From the NCBI RefSeq assembly GCF_023053635.1, contig NC_086175.1, forward strand, positions 21,988,740 to 22,052,739: a stretch of DNA of 64,000 nt. Reading direction: 5' to 3'. The position numbers and the translations under genes are program-made. Source of the stretch: Elgaria multicarinata webbii (lineage: Eukaryota; Chordata; Lepidosauria; Squamata; Anguidae). This document shows, piece by piece, positions 1-12,889 of this stretch. Positions within the stretch are counted from its first letter, which is position 1; each line of letters begins with the position of its first letter. Under the pieces are notes generated by a model. That model had not been told where the DNA came from and made no database searches. It saw only the letters and a program-made list of their open reading frames with translations.

Positions 1-1495
1 CACATTTCCTAGCGTTTCTCCCAAAAAGGAGGGGGGGGGGGAGAGAAAAGAGCTGGGACTAAATTATCTGTCTCAAATAGCTGTTCCATTCCATCGACTT
101 TATCCAATTTAGGAGCATGATTAAGCAACACTGGTAATATCTTGCCACCAACATAGACGTGAACAGAAATTCTTTCTCTCCCTCCTCTCACCCCCTGGCA
201 GGAAGGGAACACTTTCTGGCAACTGGGAAGGCAGGCAGGGGATCGATCAAGTAATGCAACCCGCACCATTATGCAGAAGGAAGAAAAGGGCTGGGGATTG
301 GTCAAAGCAGTTGAGGAAGATACGGGGACCCTTTATACCAGAGATGGGATGCCTGTTGTGCTCCAGATGTTGCTGGGCTCCAATTCCATGGAGCCACAGC
401 TAACATGGCTAATGATCAGGGATGATGGGATTTAGAGTCCAACAACAGATGGAGGGCCAGAGGTTCCCAGCCCTTTGGGGGATGCAGGTACATTCCATGT
501 ATTTGCTAGGGTACAGATTAAACTGTCACAAAAAGAGGGAGATTTGTGATGCTCTCAGAGTGGTTTGGGATAAAGGGGTGTCCTTTAAATAAGGAATCAA
601 TTACAGAAAGCATTCTTTGGATGTGCAAGTGGGAGGTGGATGAGCTATCATATATAGCTATGGAAAGATGACCATGGGACAAGTGCGCAAAAATATGTAG
701 AAGGGATCCTGGGAGGCACTCAAGTATATGCAAAGGGTTGCCAAGTCTCGGGGGGGGGGGTCAGGGTGCTCTGTACCTCTGTTCCTTTCACTCAGGGGTG
801 GATAACCTCTTTAAGGGCAGGGGCTGAATTCAGTTCCAGAGACGCTCCACAGGGATGATTCCCAGTGGTGCTCAGGGCAAAAAACAAAGGGGCGGAGCAA
901 AGAGGTGGGGCCAAAATACAAAAAATACCAGCATATGGAAGCTTAAAGCACTTATTGCCAGCAACTAAGCCTTAGGAGAGGCGTCTCAACCTTTTAGAAT
1001 GGCCGGAGGGTGGGGACGGGATGGGGGTACTGCACAAAAGCCAGAAAATCACCACACAACCGGTGGTTGAGGGGAAAGGGGGTGGGAACCCCCAGGCCTG
1101 AGTTTCCCCACTCCTGCTTTGAGAGTTGTACAGGAGGAAAAATACCGTGTGGCAGTTCCCCTTCTGCACGGTTCTTCAAAGCGGAAGAGCTCTAGGGTCA
1201 CCACCCCATTGCTTGGCAAAGGCCCCATCTGGGCCTCAATCTGGCAGAAATCCAAGAGGTGCAGCTTTGTCTACCTCAGCGCCATGCGCCACGGAAGACA
1301 ACACCCCTCTAAGGTCTGCCTCTCCTGCAGTTATTTACAGACCCTGAAAGCAAAGGCGGTGGCGAGCCGAAGGAACCCTCTGGAAGTCAGGCCGTAGTCA
1401 CCTTAGGTTGGGGGGTGGGGCGAGGCAGGTGCCTTGATGTGGGGCCGAGCCCCTCTCCCCCGGCTGTGCTCGTCCCTCGCGGGAGCGCCTCTCCC
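1..1495. other. KCTD12 3' flank, probably partly 3' UTR
   Basis: No coding frame is supported here. The stretch lies downstream of the KCTD12 stop codon on its strand; mammalian KCTD12 has a long 3' UTR, so part of it may be transcribed. It holds one palindromic MITE copy at 338-472, a G-run near 751 and otherwise unremarkable sequence. No poly(A) signal could be assigned with confidence. Confidence 0.4.
338..472. repeat. Palindromic 'ACTCCCAT-type' MITE copy
   Basis: The two ends are inverted relatives: a left part with GCTCCAGATGTTGCTGGGCTC and a right part with GAGTCCAACAACAGATGGAG. This is one of at least 14 copies of a roughly 130-bp family in the window (CTCCAGATGTTGTTGGACTA at each end). 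It is old and diverged. Confidence 0.6.
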
Positions 1496-3430
<1,935 letters not shown>

Positions 3431-3434
3431 CCAG

Positions 3435-3778
3435 GCGGATAAATGACAGCTCCTGCCGTCCTCGCCACTTTCTCTGAAATCGCCTCGGCTCCTATTGGTT
3501 TCAGTGAGGAAAAGGCATGTGTCGGGCGCGCTGCAAACGCTGCTGCGAGTCAACTGCATGCATTTCCAAGTGCCGTGTGCAGGGATTGTATCCAGTGTTG
3601 GGCGAACTTAAGTCCCATTCGTTTCAATCGGTCTTCTAAAAGTAGGAGACAACCGTGTGTGTGTGAGGCTGCTGTGAAAGTGGGAAGTGGGGTTTTGTTT
3701 TGTTTTTTAAAAAGACTGCAAATCAGTTTGGAAGGAGCAGACTGGTGGGCTTCGGTTGCTTGCACAGACGGGCTATTA

Positions 3779-3809
<31 letters not shown>

Positions 3810-4800
3810 CGGGAATTAGAGCAGCTAATGCAGGAGTCGTTAAATCTAGCGATGGCTCTAGCAGACTTCAATCCGCAAGCCCCTTTTTTTGGCGAGGGTC
3901 ATTGGAAGTCACCATGGACTGGTGTAGACACAGTGGATTGTGCGTATGTGTGTGAAAGAGTGAGCACAAACCCAGAGCAACAAAGCTGCTGCAGAGACGC
4001 TGCAACACACCGGCTGCTGCAACTGTGGAGAAGTCCACCCTCCCCCTGCCTTGAACGGTGTTGCAAACGGTTGCGGTTTTGCAAACGGTTGCCTGTCTCC
4101 AGTTTGGGGACAGGAAAGAATACGTCTTGCGTGTTTTCCTGAGCTCTGGGCAGATTTCCTCTTTGTTTGTAATGTTCTTGCGAAAATTAATCTTCCACAT
4201 CTCCCTCATTCCTTGATTTTCCTGTTTTGTTTTGTTTTTCTAATAAAAGGGTTTTTTTAACAAAAGTTTCCCAGGAAAAATAAAAGACCCACATTCCATT
4301 CCTGGCTTTTACACATCCCAGTCATTTCCACAAGTTCCTAAAATCCAAGCTTCTGGTTCTGATGTGGTCCTTGAACAAATACTTTTTTGGAGATTTTTTA
4401 AAAAATGCTCTGTTTCCCATGTTCTCTGACCCTCTCTCCATTTTAATTATTGGAGCATAGATCATTCGTTTTCAAAGGCATACTGCCATTTTCCATACTA
4501 AATTCAAAACTGAAGATTTATCTTCCTTCTGGGCTTATCTACAAAACAATGCTGGTTATACTGTCGTTCTCCTTGGGCTTGCTTAAGACTGCAGTTATAA
4601 CAATAGTAAAATGCATTTTTTTAAAAAAAGGATTTTTGTGAACGCTTTGAGACTTCAAAAGAATTTATGAATCTGTTAATTCATTTCCATAGCTGTTATA
4701 GGGTTTTACAATCAAGCTTCCTGTGAACCCAGTCCTAAATATGTTTACTTGGAAGTATATCCCATTAAAGTTAGTGTGAGTCTTAAGTTCATGATCAATT
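3435..4800. other. KCTD12 upstream flank without a gene
   Basis: No supported gene. It has a pure GT dinucleotide run at 3782-3809, several G/C-poor stretches and a T-rich tract near 4240. A fragment of the dispersed 'TTACTTGGAAGTA' squamate repeat is seen at 4740-4785. Confidence 0.5.
3782..3809. repeat. (GT)n microsatellite
   Basis: Fourteen uninterrupted GT units upstream of KCTD12. Confidence 0.95.
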
Positions 4801-4819
4801 TGCTTAGAGCTGTAGTTAT

Positions 4820-4922
4820 TATTATTATTTATTTATATAGCACCATCAATGTACATGGTGCTGTACAGAGTAAAACAGTAAATAGCAAGACTCTGCCGCA
4901 TAGGCTTACAATCTAATAACAG
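4820..4922. repeat. Short dispersed repeat ending 'GCACCATCAATGTACATGGT'
   Basis: An ATT-rich head is followed by TATATAGCACCATCAATGTA and a segment reading through 'GTACAGAGTAAAACAGTAAA'. The same block recurs nearly unchanged at 54483-54595, and its first part recurs at 18548-18614, so it is an interspersed repeat whose head grows into an ATT/TTTA microsatellite. Confidence 0.7.
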
Positions 4923-5163
4923 TTAGAACTGTATTTGTCAGTTCAGCAGTCCTATTCAGGAAGTGATTGCGTATTCTCACTTCCAGTAGAAGAGCTTATC
5001 AAGTTCTTCAAAAAAAATCCTGTTAGAAGACTGTTTTTGGAGATCTTAGCCCTGAGAAAAAGAAAAATCTAATACGGAATGAATTTGGGTCTGCACTCAA
5101 GTTTGATCCATGTACAGCAAGCGTCTTGCAGATTAAGAACACTAGCAGCTGTGTTATAGACAA

Positions 5164-5228
5164 TGGCCTGGTTCACACCACACGCTAAACCATGCTGCAT
5201 GGTTTAGCGTGTGGTCTGAACCAGGCCA
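5164..5228. repeat. 65-bp near-perfect palindrome (tiny MITE)
   Basis: Two 32-bp arms around a single central T at 5196 are exact inverted complements except for one mismatch. The left arm begins TGGCCTGGTTCACACCACAC and the right arm ends GGTCTGAACCAGGCCA. It can fold into a full-length hairpin and is probably a minimal foldback DNA-transposon derivative. Confidence 0.8.
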
Positions 5229-5405
5229 GAGTCAGACCCTTGGTCCATCTAAGCCAGTATTGTCGACACTGTCTTGGCAGTGGCTCTCCAGGGTTTCAGT
5301 CAGGATTCATTCCTAGCACCCCCACCCAGAAAAGAGATGTTGGAGATCAAACCTGAGACCTTCTGCATGCAAAGCAGGGACTCTGCCACTCAGCTATGGC
5401 CCCTA
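5228..5405 (-). repeat. tRNA-Ala(TGC)-derived SINE
   Basis: Read on the minus strand, the head is GGGGCCATAGCTGAGTGGCA, followed by CCTGCTTTGCATGCAGAAGG and CAGGTTTGATCTCCA. This lines up with tRNA-Ala(TGC): box A (TAGCTGAGTGG), an anticodon loop TTTGCAT and box B (GGTTTGATCTC). A body of about 110 bp unrelated to tRNA follows, containing 'CAGTATTGTCGACACTG' and 'CCATCTAAGCCAG' on the plus strand. It is not a working tRNA gene, since the 3' acceptor half is missing. Confidence 0.75.
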
Positions 5406-5789
5406 TTTAGGTTCTAAGGGCTAACTAACACACATAGTCCGGATTGTTCCTGTAATACAAGCAGGTCCAGATTAAGACATGCTGAGGCCCTAAAACATAC
5501 CAAGTTTCAGAGGTCCCGTCCCATGAAAACAAAGAGCAAAAATGCATATTACATTATAATAGGAAGGGTAATGAAATGGTCCCACCATTGTTAGGGGGTG
5601 CTTGTAGTTAAGCAGTGTGAGATAGCCTTCTCTGAAGATGTGTGTATAAAGACTAATAAAGTAAATTGATTTGAACTTCTTTTAAACTGGCTCTAGTTTG
5701 CCTCCAATAGTAGATGCTATGTTGCCATGCCTTCTCTGTATAAGTCAACACTGCTGCATAAGTCAACTGTGTATAAGTCAATACTTCAG

Positions 5790-6198
5790 TGATCCATAAT
5801 CAAAGCTCTATGAAGAGAGACTGAAAGAACTGGGCATGTTTAGCCTGGAGAAGAGAAGACTGAGGGGAGACATGAACTTCAAATACTTGAAAGGTTGTCA
5901 CACAGACGAGGGCCAGGATCTCTTGATCATCTCAGGACACGGAATAATGGGCTCAAGTTACAGGAAGCCAGATTCCAGCTGGACATCAGGAAAAACTTCC
6001 TGACTGTTAGAGCAGTATGAAAATGGAACCGGTTGCCTAGGGAGGTTGTGGGCTCTCCCACACTAGAGGCATTCAAGAGGCAGCTGGACAGCCATCTGTC
6101 GGGTATGCTTTAAGGTGGATGCCTGCATTGAGCAGGGGGTTGGACTGGATGGCCTTATATGCACCTTCCAACTCTACTATTCTATTATTCTAATTTAT
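5790..6198 (+). mobile_element. CR1 LINE 3' end (ORF2 C-terminus and tail)
   Basis: Broken-frame translation gives the CR1 C-terminal signature (YEERLKELGMFSLEKRRLRG-like, then a region like 'LDIRKNFLTVRAVWNRLP' and 'GLDGLICTFQLYYSIIL'), followed by the tail 'CCTTCCAACTCTACTATTCT'. It is 5'-truncated, as most CR1 copies are, and carries stops and frameshifts, so it is dead. Confidence 0.85.
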
Positions 6199-6814
6199 GC
6201 CATACCTTCCAACATATTTAAGCCAAAGGGATTTTGTCTTAGTTCTCTTCATCTTAGTTACTTCCAACATAGGTTTGGGCACCATCTTCTGCAAGACATG
6301 CAACTGTGAAACTGAAACAAAAGGAAACACAAGTAAAGTACCTGCCTGTATAAATCATGTGATCCACCTCCTGCTTAAATTGGGGCAGATCACATGAAAG
6401 AGGCCACTTTGCATGGGGAGTTGGGCGGCTTTACATGGTTTCCAGAACCTACATGCAAGCATGTACATGAATCAACCTCAATTGTCATGAGAGTTTCTGG
6501 GCATGGCAGAAGAAGGCACATGAGCCTGACGCATGCTCTCATGTCAAGCTGTACCTACCGTATGCACATCAGCACCTAAGGGTGTTCATGTCAGAGGGCC
6601 AATATCCTAGGAAAACCAGTGGGACTTGTACCAAGATGTTGCAGAGTGGAGAGCTTCCAGTCACGGTTCCAGCCTCTTCCAGTTACCCCACTCCCCTTCC
6701 CCACTATGCCTAGTTTTCCTTTCCTTCCACTCCCAACAGCCAGACAGCATGCCGGTGAACATCTTCGGTCATCATGGGGGTGCTTAGTGTGTGGTGGGGG
6801 GAGGGGAGTCCCTT

Positions 6815-6945
6815 GAATCAGACCAAGGGTCCATCAAGTCCAGCACTCTGTTTGCACAGTGGCAAACCAGCCATCGGCCAGGGATGAAGAAGCAACAGCA
6901 CCCTCCCGCCCATGTTCCCCAGCAACTGGGTTTTTTTCCTGAAAG
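6815..6945 (-). mobile_element. CR1-like LINE 3' fragment
   Basis: The sequence CAGACCAAGGGTCCATCAAG and the block through 'CAGCACCCTCCCGCCCATGT' match the reverse complement of the longer copy at 44440-44862 and the minus-strand copy at 20545-20925. Only the terminal part is present, ended by a T-run near 6945. Confidence 0.7.
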
Positions 6946-7071
6946 GGTTTTTTTTTTTTTTTGGTACTTCCGCAAACCTTGTGGTTACGCCAAGCCTGGT
7001 GATACTTCCTTCTTGTGCATGGATGCTGCCATTTCAGCTACTTGTGAAACCACCCTCAGAGAAATGACTTT

Positions 7072-7262
7072 GCCAGTGGAAGCTGGTGGCTTTGAATTTG
7101 GTGGGCTTGTGAATCCCTTCTGGGTTTCAGTCAGAACCAGCCAGAACTCTAAAGGAGCTCTCTCAGCTGCTGAACCCTAGACTCAAAATACTTTCAGGAC
7201 CTTGGATAGCTTCTTTAGAGTTCTGGCTGAAACCCAGAAGGGATTCACAAGCCCCATCAAAG
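7072..7262. repeat. Palindromic MITE, 'AGCTGGTGGC' family, copy A
   Basis: The left part (GGAAGCTGGTGGCTTTGAAT; TTTCAGTCAGAACCAGCCAG) is inverted in the right part (CTGGCTGAAACCCAGAAGGG), so it forms a long imperfect hairpin. It is the same family as 8537-8734 and 54626-54829; the right terminus here looks truncated. Confidence 0.7.
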
Positions 7263-7477
7263 TACATGATGGGGCTCTGCCAACTTAGGTACTGCTCCTG
7301 CTCCTATGCCTTCAACAGCAGCCTGATCTGTAGCGATGGAGGTAAAATATTTCATGGCACTGACCTAAACGGTGGGCAGTTTCACCTGCTAACCTCAGTT
7401 CTAGCCTTCGACTCCATAGCCACTGATGTGTCAGAAAGCCCCATTGAATACAATACACATGGGTAAGACTGAGTCAT

Positions 7478-7565
7478 TATGCTGCAATCCTATATACATT
7501 TACTTGGGAGTAAGCCCCACTGAGTTAGTAGATTTCCTTCTGAGTAGACGGGGATTGGATTGTGT
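7478..7565. repeat. Dispersed 'GGGAGTAAGCCCCACTGAG' repeat
   Basis: An ACTTGGGAGTAAGCCCCACT-like block is followed by 'TTCTGAGTAGACGGGGATTG'. Related blocks occur at 8018-8110, 14568-14645, 24873-24935, 41095-41160, 50370-50465, 51625-51790 and 56885-57075. It is a widespread old interspersed repeat of unknown class. Confidence 0.6.
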
Positions 7566-8017
7566 TTACAGTTGCTTTTAGGGATGCACAAAAACCTCTT
7601 GAGAAATGTTGTGCAGGAATTAAAAACAACAGCAAAGTGGCTCCCTAAACATTATATTCAATGACTTAGAAGATGGAAGACGACAGAGGTAGGCTCCTGC
7701 TGGCAATGGAAAAGTAAAAAAATAACTATCTTAAATTGAGCTGTATCCTTGCAGTGAATGTGGTGGGAAAGGGGAGAGAGAAGCTGTCCATCAACCAATT
7801 AATGATTTGTGGAATTGGTTACAGATTGCAGGAATTGCTTTTGGTGCTTTCTTCCCATTATCTTTTATTTTACATAATGTATTTATTTGGATATGTTTTA
7901 GCCTGCTTTTCAATTTGGAATGAAGTCCCAAAGAAGAGAATAAATAATAAAAGCAACAATTTAACCAGTGCAGCAGAATTAAATAAACATATGCAATACT
8001 GTGCAATTTTGTATATG

Positions 8018-8110
8018 TCTACTCAGAACTAAGCCCCATTGAGTTCGGTGGTGGTTACTCCCAGATAAATTTGCATAGGATTGCAGGCTACAATCCTAAA
8101 TACACTTACT
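8018..8110. repeat. Dispersed 'AGTAAGCCCCATTGAGTTC' repeat
   Basis: 'CTACTCAGAACTAAGCCCCA' and 'TTGAGTTCGGTGGTGGTTAC' form the same block as the copies listed at 7478-7565. Confidence 0.6.
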
Positions 8111-8536
8111 GGGGAGGAAGCACCGCAGAATATGTAAAATGAACTTCTGAATAAATGTATAGGAATATGCTGATAGTAAAAGAGAAGGATAGAACTATGT
8201 GTGTTATAAAGCAAGCAAGCCCTTTTTCTAGATGCTAACAAAAAAACTGCAGGGGAGCAGGGAGACTTGACCTAGTGCCTGAAACATAAATTTGGCAGTA
8301 CCAAGTGAACCTCCAGAAGCAAGGTGCCATCACCGAAAAGGCCCTTTCAACAGTTGCCACTGCTCCACACATGGAGGAAGACCTTTTATTAGAGCTGTTA
8401 CGTCTAAAATAGTGCCCTCTAGATTAAAAGTATAAAACTCGGGACAGTTCTATATTGATCCATGCTAAGCATTTTTGTTTAATATGGATCCCAGTAGGCA
8501 ATGCCCCTTGGATTTCAGGACACTTCGAAGTACCTA

Positions 8537-8734
8537 TTAGAGGCTGGTGGCTCCGATTTGAGTGGGACTGTGTGGTTTTAGTCAAAACCAGCCAGAATTC
8601 TAAAAGAGTTATCCATAGTGCTGAACCTTAGCCCTAAAATAGGTCCAGCATTTTGGATAGCTCCTTTAGAGTTCTGCCTGAAACCTAGAATAGAGCCAAG
8701 ACCCCATTAAAATTGAAGCCATCAGCCTCCACTG
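8537..8734. repeat. Palindromic MITE, 'AGCTGGTGGC' family, copy B
   Basis: Terminal inverted repeats are AGAGGCTGGTGGCTCCGATT on the left and GAAGCCATCAGCCTCCACTG on the right. The internal arms around AAACCAGCCAGAATTCTAAA are inverted at TTTAGAGTTCTGCCTGAAAC. Confidence 0.75.
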
Positions 8735-9708
8735 GAAGTATCATTTTTTAACCTTTAAAGTAGAGGTGTGCTCCACTCCGATTAGAATCGGAGAATCAGA
8801 AGCAAATTGGCCTGCTCCGTGAAGAGAAGCGCCCATAGGATTGCATTGCAAAAAAGAAAAGGGGATAACTGTGTTGTTTTTTAAGCTATCTTTCTGAAAC
8901 TTCTTGTGCTTAGAGAGTCGTGGCTGGGGGTCATTTTGAGCCTACTCTCAGCTCTCTGCGTGGTGCGGTTCGCTTGCTATATTTTTTTAAAAAACCGGGT
9001 AAAAAACCCGGGAGATTTACCTTTTTGAAGTGCTGAGGGGCAGAGTCAACTCCCGGTCATGATCACATGATCCCAAAGTTGAAGGAGGGGATAGGCAAAA
9101 TGGGATACTTGGGATACTGCGAACTTCTCTTTCTTAGTCTGAACGGACTTTTCCCAGTGTTTTTTTAAAACAGTAGCCCCACCAAATGCACAAACACAAC
9201 CTGAAATCATATACTAAGCAAATAAATAACAGATAGGAAACACAGCACTGCTACCCACCCTAACCTTGGTGAACAACTGAATAGATGTGGTGCAAGGGGA
9301 TGAGGTCCCCTAGGGCATGTGGATGTGCCCAGTGCACACACACTCTCCCACCCTTGGAAGGTCATCAGAGCCCTCCAAAGAGTAACCAGTGGAGAAGCAA
9401 TGCCTATCATGAGTTGAAGTGTAAGTTTGCTTCTTAAAGAGTGGTCCCTAGACAGGGACAGTCAAATTGGCATAATTCCCCCTCCCCCTGGGTACGTCCA
9501 CTTCTCTCTTACTGGTAAAAGACAGATATAGCCTTTTAAAAAAAATTCTTCCTGTTGTTTATTCAGCAACACTGCTGCTTTTAATTCTACCCTTCCTTTG
9601 TTTATTTATTTATTTATTCCATTTTATAATTACACCCCATAGCCCAAGCTCTCCTGGCTTTTCCTCTTCAGTGAAGTCAGGAAGGCTTTCTTTGTGGTTC
9701 AACTCCTT

Positions 9709-9805
9709 ATTGTTGTTGTTGTTGTTATTATTATTATTGCTATTAATATTAATTAGTACTGCTATTATTAACGTTACTATTGTTGTTGTTGTTGTTGTTT
9801 AATAA
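9709..9805. repeat. Mixed (TTG)/(TTA) microsatellite
   Basis: Interrupted TTG and TTA triplet runs. No gene lies in the surrounding 9190-10140 stretch. A reverse 'TATTTATTTATTTATTCC' LINE-tail-like segment is at 9600-9640. Confidence 0.85.
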
Positions 9806-10224
9806 TGGCTGTGATCACAGTGCAGTCAATCAACTCTGAAGCAAGGATCACAAAGCTTTACTCTTATCCTCCTAGCCTCCTAGTTATGGGATGCAAAAGA
9901 AAAGGCATCTCTCTGTGCTGCTCCCACCTCACAGGGATGGTTTGCATTACTGGCTTTGAAACTATCCTTGGCTCACTTCCTTGTGCCCCCAGAAATGTCT
10001 GCTGCCTGCCTGCCTTCCCTCCCTCGCAGGGATGGTTTTTGTGTGTCTTGCTTTGACTCAGGGGATAAGTCCTTCCTGCGCTCACTTAGACTTTTGGACG
10101 TTCCAAATCAATTTTTCAAGTGTGGAAGAAGATTCATATAGGTTTATCTACTCCCCAATTCATGGCATGTTGGGATTTCCTTTAAAATGGCTCCTGTCTG
10201 CAGCTTTAAAATCCCTGAGATACT

Positions 10225-10500
10225 GGGGTGTCTGATTTTCATAAATTCCCCAAAAATCAGGGGATGATGGGATTTGCTTGAAACTTGGCATCCATGTGGA
10301 TCTAGATGGCATCTGTGAGGGTGCCCACTTCCAATTTTTTTACCTGTCAAAATGTCAGAGAACAGTCCATGTCTGAAAATGGGGTGTCCGATTTTCATAA
10401 ATTCCCAAAAAACCAGGGAGTGATGGGATTGGCTTGAGTCTTGGCATGCGTGTGTATATGTCCATGAGGTGTCATGGTGCCAAACTTGAGGTTTCTAACT
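10225..10500. repeat. Two direct copies of an approximately 156-bp unit
   Basis: The unit starts at GGGGTGTCTGATTTTCATAA (10225) and again at GGGGTGTCCGATTTTCATAA (10381). Both continue into 'GATGGGATT.GCTTGA' and a 'TTGGCAT' segment. It lies inside the candidate element 8763-10676. Confidence 0.75.
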
Positions 10501-11605
10501 TTAACAGAAAAAAAGTTGTATACTTTTTTGGATTTCAATGCAAGCCTATGGGGGGGGAAAGCGGAGCTCCGCAGCGGAGCGAACTATAGGCGGAGCGGGG
10601 TGGAGCAAAGCGCCCCGATCCGCAAATTGCGGATCTGGAAGAGAAGCGGATCGGGGGGTCTGTGCACACCCCTACTTTAAAGCTCTATATGGGCTGGGAT
10701 TGGGGTACCTGAGCCTCCTTCTATACTTACCTGCTTGAGATCTCCACCAGATAGTGGAGTATTGAAGCCAGGTTCCCCTCCCCCACCCCACCCCGTCCTC
10801 AATCCCTCAAACTGGCTGCTAATGTGTTTCTGTGTGTCCCCAGAAACACAACAGCAGCAGCCAGGAGCTCAGTATGTTCCTGGCAGCTGGTACCAGCCAC
10901 ATTCTGCATCAATGGAAGTTGCCAAGTCTGCTTCAAAGGGAGATTCTTGTACAACACATTGCAATATTCTAATCCATTTAATTAATCTTCTTAATTAATC
11001 CATTTAATTAATCTTTGTGTGCCCCATCTTCTCACAAGGACCAGGGGAATTAGTACAAGCCTCACGGCGTTCCGTGATCTTCAGTTGCAGTCCTGGGAGT
11101 CTTTCTCCTTGAATCAAATGGGATCTATTTCTGAATAGACATGTATCGGAGTGAGCAATTAATAATGAACAAATCTTGATGTAAGGACACACACACACGC
11201 CTTGAGAAATTTGTGCCAAGTTGTAAAAAAAATTTTTGGGGGGGGGGGGTCCCAAAATTCTGTTCCTCTTCAGGCAGAAACATCTGAGGAAATTTAAGAC
11301 CTTCATTCTAATGTATGAGGACAAGAATGGCTCGATTTTCTTTTACATTGCGCTTTTAAAGTTTTTGGGTTTTTCTTCTACAGTTTCCTAACCTTAATAC
11401 TGCACTTAATTAAGTTTTCAAAATCTACTTAATATACCCAAGGCTGTGTTTTTGTCTTTCCTGGTTCTTGATCCTTGGGGGTGCCCTATAGCTCTGGTGT
11501 CGCACAGGCTTAGCATTCACAAATGTTTCTAATTGAATGCCTGGAATCTCAAGTTGAAGAAAGGGTCAAGCAGAAAGTGAGGAGGGGACGCTCCCTGGAA
11601 GGTTG

Positions 11606-11738
11606 GAGAGGCAGGCAACCAGGTGGCCTCCAGATGTTTCAGACTACAACTCCTGTAAACCCCAGCCAGAATGTCCAATGGTCAGATATAATGGGAATTG
11701 TAGTCCAAAACCTCTGGAGAGTACCAGATTGCCTACCC
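11606..11738. repeat. Palindromic 'ACTCCCAT-type' MITE copy
   Basis: Left GGCCTCCAGATGTTTCAGAC, centre 'CAGCCAGAATGTCCAATGG', right GTAGTCCAAAACCTCTGGAG. The ends are inverted relatives. Confidence 0.7.
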
Positions 11739-12267
11739 ATCAATACTTGGGAAGATGAACAGATATAATCATATAAGGCAGCTTCCTATATGCAGAAATT
11801 CTACCTGAAATTGGCTCCTTCTTTTTATTATTTCTGAGTCTGTGATTGACCTGTTCTTTCAGTCCCTCCTCATGGGTTTTGTTTCCAGACCCCTGATCAT
11901 CCTTGTTGCCCTCCACTGAAAGAGTTCAAGACTACCATGATCAATTTCTAACTAAAACACCATTGAAATGGTAATTTAAAAAATCCAGAACAATGCTAAC
12001 ACAATATTGAAATAATTGCTCGCAAGTCTTATGAAGCCAACACATTTACAAGTCTCTTTGAGCTCATCAGGAAGGCAACATTCTGTACTCCTTGGGGCTC
12101 GGACTTGCCCAATGAGGGTGCAACTACTGAGGAGGCCCTGCTTATTTGGGCTACTTTCCTAGCTTCCATGGGCCAAGAAAGCCCTAACAGAGTGTCATCT
12201 GAAAACAACATGACAGGCATTGCCTATGGGAGGAAGCATTCCATTTGTATCTGCTGAAGCCAAACAG

Positions 12268-12412
12268 CAGCCTTTTCCAACCTGGCACCCTTGTTATGTG
12301 TTGGACTACAACACCCATCATACACAGACAGCATGCTCCATGAGCATGCTAGTTGGCTATTATGGGATTTGTAGTCCAACCTATCTGGAGGACATCAGTT
12401 GGAGAAGGCTGC
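12268..12412. repeat. Palindromic 'ACTCCCAT-type' MITE copy
   Basis: The left half contains GTTGGACTACAACACCCATC and the right half TTTGTAGTCCAACCTATCTG, inverted. Confidence 0.7.
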
Positions 12413-12734
12413 CATATGGCATCAGGCTTTAAATATTAAATGGAGTGATTAAAGGGAATTAAAGGCAATGGGCTCCCCACTGAAGCCCACCTGCGGCAAA
12501 CACTGTCATCTTTTTTGGTGCCAGAATAAGGCTGGCCTCTACTCCCAGGCACTTATTGGCACATGATGGGGCACTTAAGTCAGCTGTCTTGAACAAGTCT
12601 ATGATTGAAACTGTTCATTGACATTGTTTTTAACAGTTTACATTGTACTAAATTCTGTACGTTTCTTTAAAAATGAGATCATGTTTTATTATGATGTTGT
12701 GTCATGAAATGTTGTTTAATATTGTATCATATTG

Positions 12735-12797
12735 TGGCTTGTATTTTTTGTGAACTGTTGTGAATCGCCCAGAGAGCTTCAGCTATTGGATGGTGTA

Positions 12798-12848
<51 letters not shown>

Positions 12849-12880
12849 CAACAACAACAAACAAACAACAACAAACACAA
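12735..12880 (+). mobile_element. L2/L3-like LINE 3' tail grown into (TAA)n and (CAA)n
   Basis: The tail motif GAATCGCCCAGAGAGCTTCA is the same 3' end seen on the long LINE copy at 51792-52491 (AACCGCCCAGAGAGCTTCGG). A pure TAA run at 12801-12845 and CAA units follow. Confidence 0.75.
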
Positions 12881-12889
12881 TCCATGATA

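Larger units (their letters stand above)
8763..10676. mobile_element. Possible large non-autonomous DNA transposon with 'AGGTGTGC' ends
   Basis: The left end TAGAGGTGTGCTCCACTCCG and right end GTCTGTGCACACCCCTA are imperfect inverted relatives, and both abut 'CTTTAAAG'-like flanks (TTTAAAG before, CTTTAAAG after). The interior has GC-rich 'CGGAGCGGGG' tracts near 10580-10640 and two direct copies of an approximately 156-bp unit at 10225-10500. It codes for nothing recognisable. It may equally be two half-copies of one family with unrelated DNA between them. Confidence 0.4.
10677..12600. other. Intergenic stretch without a gene
   Basis: No coding region is supported. It contains two palindromic MITE copies at 11606-11738 and 12268-12412, annotated separately, a short CA run near 11190 and a G-run near 11239. 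Confidence 0.5.

Noticed and set aside
5340-5405. A tRNA-Ala gene
   Set aside because: The head matches tRNA-Ala but the 3' half and acceptor stem are replaced by a SINE body.
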